Assembly: GCA_963576475.1 (NCBI GenBank)
Contig: OY754970.1
Coordinates: 33,416,119 to 33,480,118 of the forward strand
Direction of reading: 5' to 3'
DNA length: 64,000 nt
DNA from: Molanna angustata
Lineage: Eukaryota; Arthropoda; Insecta; Trichoptera; Molannidae
Below, piece by piece: positions 59,146 through 64,000 of this stretch. The translations under genes were made by a program, and so were the position numbers. The stretch's first letter is position 1. Every line of letters begins with the position of its first letter. The notes under the pieces were generated by a model that saw only the letters and a program-made list of their open reading frames with translations, had not been told where the DNA came from and did not search any database.

Positions 59146-59843
59146 AAACACAGCCTTAGACCCGAAAGCGCAGTCCTAGGTAACTAAATACTAACTCTAA
59201 CCTCACTGGAGTATTAAGTATTCTAAAGTTAGCTATTGCATTGCAGAGACGACACTAACTAAATACTACACCAAACTTAAGGTCGATTTCACATTATCGC
59301 GTAGCGTTTCACATTATTGCGTATGAAGAAAAGAGATAGATAGTTTTCTATGGGTTTAGACTGATGTTTAAAATGTTTTTTTTGTCATAACAACACAAAC
59401 ACACGTAACCAAGATCACACTGACAGCTCGATGTCGAGATTTTTCTGAAATTCCAGCGAATTTTCGGCATCTCGTATAGATCGTTGAATACTCTGTTTGG
59501 TATTTGATTTGACAAAATTACCAAATACATATTTGACGAAGTTATGTACTAAACTCATCATCCATAGGAAACATCTTGTATTTTATTACCACTGGTAAGG
59601 TCCCTCGCGATCAACCTTACTTTTTGACAGTTCTCAAATGTTAGTTTACGCCAACGCGCATGTGCTAAGTATTTAGATATGTCTCTGCAATGCAATATTC
59701 ATACAAAAACTTCGTAGCATCCTAAAGTTAGGAAGCAACGTGATCTCCTAACTTAAGTGAGCGACTGTGCAATGATAACATGGTTAGTATTTAGAATTTA
59801 GTATTTAGGTCGGACACTGCATTCGGACCTTAGTCAAACACAC
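59146..59843. mobile_element. Foldback-type element F2
   Basis: Inverted ends: CAGCCTTAGACCCGAAAGCG and CAGTCCTAGGTAACTAAATA at the left; TATTTAGGTCGGACACTGCA and TTCGGACCTTAGTCA at the right. Further inverted blocks, TTAGCTATTGCATTGCAGAG and CTCTGCAATGCAATA, lie inside, so the arms extend at least about 200 bp. A single-arm copy is at 24296-24503. There is no coding sequence. Confidence 0.65.
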
Positions 59844-60264
59844 TAATATGTGATCTCCCCTCAGTCTTTTTTTCATATTTAAATCATTGAATTATTCCAA
59901 TACTTTTATAGTTGCATATACGCAAACATTGGATTTTTTCCCTGTCGAGAGTCAATGATATTTTATGACAATTTTTTAACATCTCAATAGAGACAAAGTA
60001 AGAATATTATAGAAGAACAGGGAAATTAAGGCAACTTCAGGGCTTACGACCTGTCCTCGGCTGGTTGATGTGGTGGTCACTTTATGCGCTTGCGTAATGT
60101 TCAGGAATTGTGACTTCTTATTGAGTTCCTTATCTATCAAATTTTTGGAAGTTCTATATTTTTGTTTGAAAATAACCTGAAACACCATCCATCAATGAAA
60201 TATGTGCAAAATCATTGTCATCTCATGCATTGTCATGGACTGTTCCTTTCATTGTTTACAAACC

Positions 60265-60493
60265 AATTTATTTATTTATTTAAGATTACTTCTCGGGCAA
60301 CTAACAGGTACTATGTCAAATATTAATTTAACACGCACCCAATAACAAGTTGCCACATTATGGAGACTTACGATATTAATCGTCCCACAGATCCAGACTG
60401 AAAACACAATTAAAAACTGTGTCTCCACCGGGAATCGAACCCGGGATCTTTAGATCAGCAGTCAGATACCCAACCAACTGAGCCACGAAGGCC
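60265..60493 (-). mobile_element. SINE-B, full length, minus strand
   Basis: Minus strand: GGCCTTCGTGGCTCAGTTGG (A box), a B box GGGTTCGATTCCCGGTGG, TTTTCAGTCTGGATCTGTGG, ACGATTAATATCGTAAGTC, GCAACTTGTTATTGGGTGCG, TTGCCCGAGAAGTAATC and an (AAAT)n tail. The most complete copy of the family in the window. It sits inside P1. Confidence 0.92.
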
Positions 60494-60645
60494 AACATTC
60501 TGAATTTCTAATAGATGGCGTTGCAAAAAAGTTTCTTCATCACTTCATAGATGGCGATGGTGTTTCAGCTTATATTCAAGCGAAAAGATTTTCATGATAA
60601 ACATATATAAAACTTTCAAAAATTAGATTGATTGAGATCTCAATA

Positions 60646-61026
60646 AGAAAGAATAAGAATAATAATAATAAACACATCCACCTCAAGGCATTCACTTTCA
60701 TTTGACATATAATATCCTTCTTTATATTATGCCTTGAGGTGGTTTGGACATATTTAAAGAATGAACGAAGAACGACTGACCAAAAAAATATACACGGGTG
60801 CAAGAGATGGGGTGGATAGCAGAGGTCACCCCAGAAAGGGATGGCATGACCATGTAAATGATATTTTGAAAGAAGGAAACTTAAAAAGTTTGAACAATCG
60901 ACGAGCATGTATGAGACAATGCATGGATGTTATGGAAGCCAGAAATGTGTACAAAAATAGAGACGTATGGCGATCGGTTCTTTTTGCTTACCCCGTGAGG
61001 GACATGGCGTGATGGTATGTATGAAT
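60646..61026 (+). mobile_element. LINE L1a with 5' inversion (twin-priming structure)
   Basis: The plus-strand part (about 60729-61026) is an L1a C-terminus and tail. In front of it, 60678-60726 is the same LINE in reverse, encoding on the minus strand DIICQMKVNALRW, the segment that should precede and overlap ALRWFGHI. The 14-bp CCACCTCAAGGCAT (60678-60691) and its inverse at 60729-60742 are the overlap. Inversion of the 5' segment of a truncated LINE with a small overlap is the known outcome of twin priming. The element sits inside P1. Confidence 0.82.
60731..61012 (+). pseudogene. LINE L1a ORF2 C-terminus
   Basis: Reads ALRWFGHI, an in-frame TAA (60755-60757) where 32.8 kb has E, then RMNEERLTKKIYTGARDG, VDSRGHPRKGWHDHVND, NNRRACMRQCMDVMEARNVY and WRSVLFAYP. 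It is otherwise collinear with 32797-33162. The 3' UTR ends GGCGTGATGGTATGTATG. It is dead by truncation and the stop. Confidence 0.85.
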
Positions 61027-61034
61027 GTATGAAC

Positions 61035-61672
61035 TAGGGATGTTGCGGATGTGTATTTTTTTGACATTCGCGGTTGCGGATTTTCAAATGTTCACATCCG
61101 CGGATGCGGATTTTGAAGGTTCACACCCGCGGATGCGGATTTTGAAGGTTCACATCCGCGGATGCGGATCTTTAGATTTCAGAAAAAAACTTCGTATGGG
61201 TGAAAAATAAAATAATTCATTGTTCGTTTAATAAGTAAAATTAAAAATAGGTGCATTGAATTTAATGAATAGTAAGATAGCAGCCTTTTCGGGTTCTAGC
61301 CTTTTACGTAAAGGTTTATATATCAGACCCGCGCTACTGAACAACTGTTCACTAGATACACTGGCTGGTGGTGGCGATAGAAACCTTCGTGCTATTGGTG
61401 ATAAAATTTTTAATTCCTCTCGATGAACACCCCACTATTTAAGTGGATTTTCATTTAAATTGATCCGTTTTTTATTTCTGTAAGATAGTAATTCCTTTTT
61501 GAGTGCAGCGTCAGGGTTAATATTTTCTGGTATTTGTTGACTCTCGTCTTCACTTGACGATTCCAACATCATGGAAAGATTGCTTTTTGACATCCGTGGA
61601 TGCGGATTTTTGAAGACTCACATCCGCGGTTGCGGATGTTCAAATCAATGCGGATGTTCCGCAGCATCCCTG
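61035..61672. mobile_element. hAT transposon relic (638 bp)
   Basis: Ends TAGGGATGTTGCGGATG and, inverted, CATGCGGA-like TCCGCAGCATCCCTG: the (C/T)AGGGATG tip of hAT elements. An 8-bp target duplication flanks it, GTATGAAC (61027-61034) and GTATGAAT (61673-61680), with one mismatch. Subterminal repeats of CACATCCGCGGATGCGGAT occur three times at the left with 29-bp spacing (61093, 61122, 61151) and twice, diverged, at the right (about 61590 and 61620); such arrays are usual transposase-binding sites. The interior retains the transposase C-terminus. It inserted in the tail of LINE L1a. Confidence 0.9.
61228..61590 (-). pseudogene. hAT transposase C-terminal dimerisation domain remnant
   Basis: On the minus strand one frame gives about 120 residues with a single stop. 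In order: SSSEDESQQIPENINPDA, LKKELLSYRNKKRI, NENPLK-stop-WGVHREELKILS, PIARRFLSPPPASVSSEQLF, SSAGLIYKPLRKRLEPEKAA and ILLFIKFNAP. This matches the hAT C-terminal dimerisation domain: NPL.WW......P.L...AR..L..P..SV.SE..FS.AG.......RL.PE.....LF. The stop is a TAG at 61435-61437 in place of the first W of the WW pair, explicable by one base change. The BED zinc finger and catalytic core are missing, so this is an internally deleted derivative. Confidence 0.9.
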
Positions 61673-61680
61673 GTATGAAT

Positions 61681-61827
61681 ACTTCCTTGCACACTGCGCA
61701 AGTGGCGAGTTTATTGCCGTATGGTAATTTCTTCTAATTAACCAGTGTTTCCAGCCCAGAGAAGCAATATTTGCGTGAGAAATAAATTTAAATAAATTTC
61801 TCCTCTGCTGGGAATCGAACCCATGAC
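61681..61827 (-). mobile_element. SINE-C, 5' truncated, minus strand
   Basis: Antisense body TTGCACACTGCGCAAGTGG, TTTATTGCCGTATGG, CCAGCCCAGAGAAGCAATAT and TCTCCTCTGCTGGGAATCGA (B box), stopping at CCATGAC, so the A-box half is absent. It directly follows the right hAT target duplication and is followed by P1 sequence. Confidence 0.85.
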
Positions 61828-61950
61828 TAATCGGTGAAACCAGCCGATGACAGGTTGTAAGCCCTGTAGGTGCATTGATTTCGCGGTTTTCCTATAATAT
61901 TCCAACTTTGTCACTATTAAGATGTTAAAAATTTGTCATAAAAAAACACA

Positions 61951-63237
61951 TTACTATTCATTCATATAAAAATACGTCTTTAAATGTAATCAAATGTTGC
62001 AATTAAATCGGAAACAAATTACAAATAACAAAGTACCTTCCTATATAGTAAACCCAATCGGTAATTATTCAATGTCTTGATATAAATTATAATCGGCAGT
62101 CATAATAACACGTGTTAGTAATTTATGTATTAATTGGTCCAAAGAGGAACCGCGCGGTGGGAAAGGATTAAATTAGACGCTGTGTAAGCAAATTAATTCT
62201 AGCCATTCCTTGAACACTCCTCAACCCCACCCTCCAATCGCCCAGTCTCCAGTCTCCCTGCAGACTTACTCTCCCCATCAACTAGGTGTGTGTGTGAGTA
62301 TCTACCTAAATGTCAAACAGCCACCAATTTGTACCTCACGTAAGGACCAAACGATCGCTTTATTTTGACGCCAGGATATCGTTTGAACTTTCATTTTCGT
62401 TTTATTTCGTACCAAAGTCCTAACCAAACAATACATCGACGGAAAGGTAGAAAAAATTACCTACCGGCAAATTTCATTTTTAATTGTACAGACAAAAAAA
62501 ATCTTTATTAATTTTTCATTAAATTTAACCAAAAATTAAGAACATTTAATTTTAAGGCGGAAGAACTTTCGTGGGCAACGACATAGTATGTGGAAAGAAA
62601 CGGGAAACTACCACATATCTGATGTGCAAAATCATCTAAAAATTCCACCACTGGAAATACTTTAAATGGAAATGCTTTAATTTTAATAATAAACTCAATG
62701 ACGTTGATATATTTTATATCTCGCTCAAAAATTTCACCAACATCCTACGAAATAAAAATACGTTCTAATTATTACTTCACATTCATATGTATTATACAAT
62801 AATATAAATTTTATTTTTATTTTAATCCAACATATAAAATTAATAAAAATGTACGTAGACCTCTCACACCGTTACATGATTTTGTCTGTGTTTCCTACAA
62901 TAGTTGGTAATGTAAAACTTCGATGTATACTTCTTGCAACAATATTATTACCTACATAGCATTAAACTCTGTATACTGTATAATATACTGACTAGTGAAC
63001 ACAATACTGACTGGTCGGTCAGTATTAGCTCGTTTTTTTGTTGCGGATGCGGATGGCTAAATGGTTAATATAACTACCTACTCTTCCCAACTCTTTTCTT
63101 TATTATCTTTTTTATATTTTAATATACCTGTGTTAAAAAAAATATTTTTGCAATTGTTAAATATTTTACGTACTTACTTTACTTTTCGGATGGCTAGGCT
63201 CTTCTGCGCCCAGTAAAGGCTGCGTCCATGAAGCTCG
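61951..63237. other. No gene seen
   Basis: AT-rich apart from a short C-rich patch at 62210-62290. Contains a 9-bp-arm hairpin AATACTGAC/GTCAGTATT at 63003-63026. The word GTTGCGGATGCGGAT at about 63041 resembles the hAT subterminal repeat but has no element around it. Confidence 0.5.
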
Positions 63238-64000
63238 CTAGAGCCTTAGATCTAATCCCCGCAGCCAGTCCACTGCCGCTTGTTTTGCCCCGTGGATGTC
63301 CTCCAGCTCCCCAGGAAAACTGCGCAGAGGGCACTCTTCTACAATGTGGCGGATCGTTTGGAGTTCAGCGCCACAGTCACACTCCGGCAATTCCCTCTTT
63401 CCCCACTTCCACAGGAGATAGTTGCAGCATCCCATATCGGTTCTTATTCTGTTGAGCTGCACCCAGGCTCTGCGAGGGAGGTCAAACCCAGGGACACGAA
63501 TGTTGGGATCCCGGACCAGATTATTGTTTCTCACTCCTGAGTCTGTCCACAGGGCCCTCCATTCATCCTCAATACTAACACTTTCCTCCTCCACTCCCCA
63601 TATTGGTTTTCGGGACTTTAGTCTCATTCTTGGTGGTTGAGTGATATAGGAGTATACTGGTAGCGTTGGATTTTCTTTTATCCTTTTGACCTCCTTTACG
63701 GTAGCCTGATATCTCCTGATTGAAGGAGGGGCGATGTTAGAAAGAACGTGAAGCCACGGGACCGGGGCAGATTTCACTGTACCAGCAATGGTTCTCATTG
63801 ATTGGTTCAGTTCGGCGTCTATTCGTCCACAGTGCGAGCTCCTCGCCCACACAGGGGAACAATATTCCGCCGTGCTGTAAACCAGAGCCATTGCTGAAGT
63901 CCGCAGTGTTTCAGCACTGCTGCCCCATGTTGTACCAGCCAGTTTTGAGATGATGTAGTTTCTGGATTTAATCTTATTTTTTACCTGCTCTATGTGCCGC
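63238..64000 (-). CDS. LINE reverse-transcriptase C-terminal region, partial
   Basis: Minus-strand frame of about 254 codons, open from the window edge to TAG 63238-63240; the true start lies beyond 64000. Order: IEQVKNKIKSRNYIISKLAG, TTWGSSAETLRTSAMALVYS, TAEYCSPVWARSSHCGRID, LNQSMRTIAGTVKSAPVPWL, VLSNIAPPSIRR, RMRLKSRKPIW, VPGFDLPRRAWVQLNRIRTD and the terminal knuckle CDCGAELQTIRHIVEECPLR, ending LDLRL. This is the thumb and C-terminal domain of an insect Jockey/CR1-like LINE ORF2 (TLR.SALALVYS.AEYC.PVW is the signature). No stop interrupts it, unlike most copies here, so it may be recent. The catalytic YADD box would lie outside the window. Local base composition is clearly less AT-rich than its surroundings, as expected for a recent insertion. 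Confidence 0.88.
   Translation of the reverse strand, partial: RHIEQVKNKIKSRNYIISKLAGTTWGSSAETLRTSAMALVYSTAEYCSPVWARSSHCGRIDAELNQSMRTIAGTVKSAPVPWLHVLSNIAPPSIRRYQATVKEVKRIKENPTLPVYSYITQPPRMRLKSRKPIWGVEEESVSIEDEWRALWTDSGVRNNNLVRDPNIRVPGFDLPRRAWVQLNRIRTDMGCCNYLLWKWGKRELPECDCGAELQTIRHIVEECPLRSFPGELEDIHGAKQAAVDWLRGLDLRL

Larger units (their letters stand above)
59915..61950. mobile_element. Palindromic element P1, copy interrupted by four elements
   Basis: P1 sequence is present at 59915-60262 (left arm, beginning CATTGGATTTTTTCCCTGTC), 60494-60645 (right arm, inner part) and 61828-61950 (right arm, outer part, AACCAGCCGATGACAGGTTG). The gaps are filled by SINE-B (60265-60493) and by a contiguous block of LINE L1a, hAT and SINE-C (60646-61827). 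At the second break P1 reads GATCTCAATAAGAAAG on one side and AATCGGTGAA on the other, adjacent in the intact copy. Confidence 0.8.

Noticed and set aside
63041..63055. GTTGCGGATGCGGAT as a second hAT end
   Set aside because: Only one copy of the word, with no inverted tip or target duplication nearby.
1..64000. CRISPR array, prophage, operon or other prokaryotic system
   Set aside because: No regularly spaced short repeats, no dense gene arrangement and no ribosome-binding sites; all evidence points to insect nuclear DNA.

Overview
The window is animal, almost certainly insect, nuclear DNA: very AT-rich, full of decayed transposons, with no run of codons that looks like a host gene. The order is probably Lepidoptera. 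This rests on one minus-strand tRNA-headed SINE at about 18.80-19.03 kb, whose head (GCGGTGATAGCCCAGCGGT) and body resemble abundant lepidopteran SINEs as I remember them, and on scattered GTAGGTACCTAC-type motifs. I could not run a database search, so the order is inference. I see no rRNA gene, functional tRNA gene, CRISPR array, operon or viral gene. Nearly every reading frame over 60 codons is chance or a transposon relic.

Layout. At 0-6 kb there is unremarkable AT-rich DNA with three DNA-transposon derivatives: an internally deleted palindromic element, a TA-flanked MITE, and a TTAA-flanked foldback MITE. At 6.0-8.6 kb four different tandem arrays lie end to end. From 10.7 to 36 kb LINE 3' ends and tRNA-derived SINEs dominate: at least nine reverse-transcriptase tails, on both strands and from several families, all 5'-truncated. 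At 40.4-42.7 kb a mariner relic carries LINE reverse-transcriptase sequence inside it, followed by a decayed ORF that is probably from another DNA transposon. At 45-52 kb there are more LINE tails, the second TTAA foldback MITE, and a repeat that shares its 3' end with one of the LINE families. At 55.9-61.9 kb lie two copies of a large palindromic element. The second is split by a SINE and by a compound insert made of a 5'-inverted LINE, a hAT relic with a recognisable transposase C-terminus, and another SINE. The window ends inside a LINE reverse-transcriptase frame that is still open at the edge.

How the parts relate: LINE families supply the enzymes, SINEs and the shared-3'-end repeat are probable users of them, and DNA-transposon derivatives (mariner-like, TTAA/piggyBac-like, hAT, and palindromic elements of unknown superfamily) are the other main component. 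Nesting gives relative ages. For example, the LINE at 21.1-21.8 kb is younger than the MITE it interrupts, and the hAT element is younger than the LINE tail it landed in. I found no convincing new system; the most informative parts are the nested locus at 59.9-61.9 kb, the long palindromes and the satellite block.
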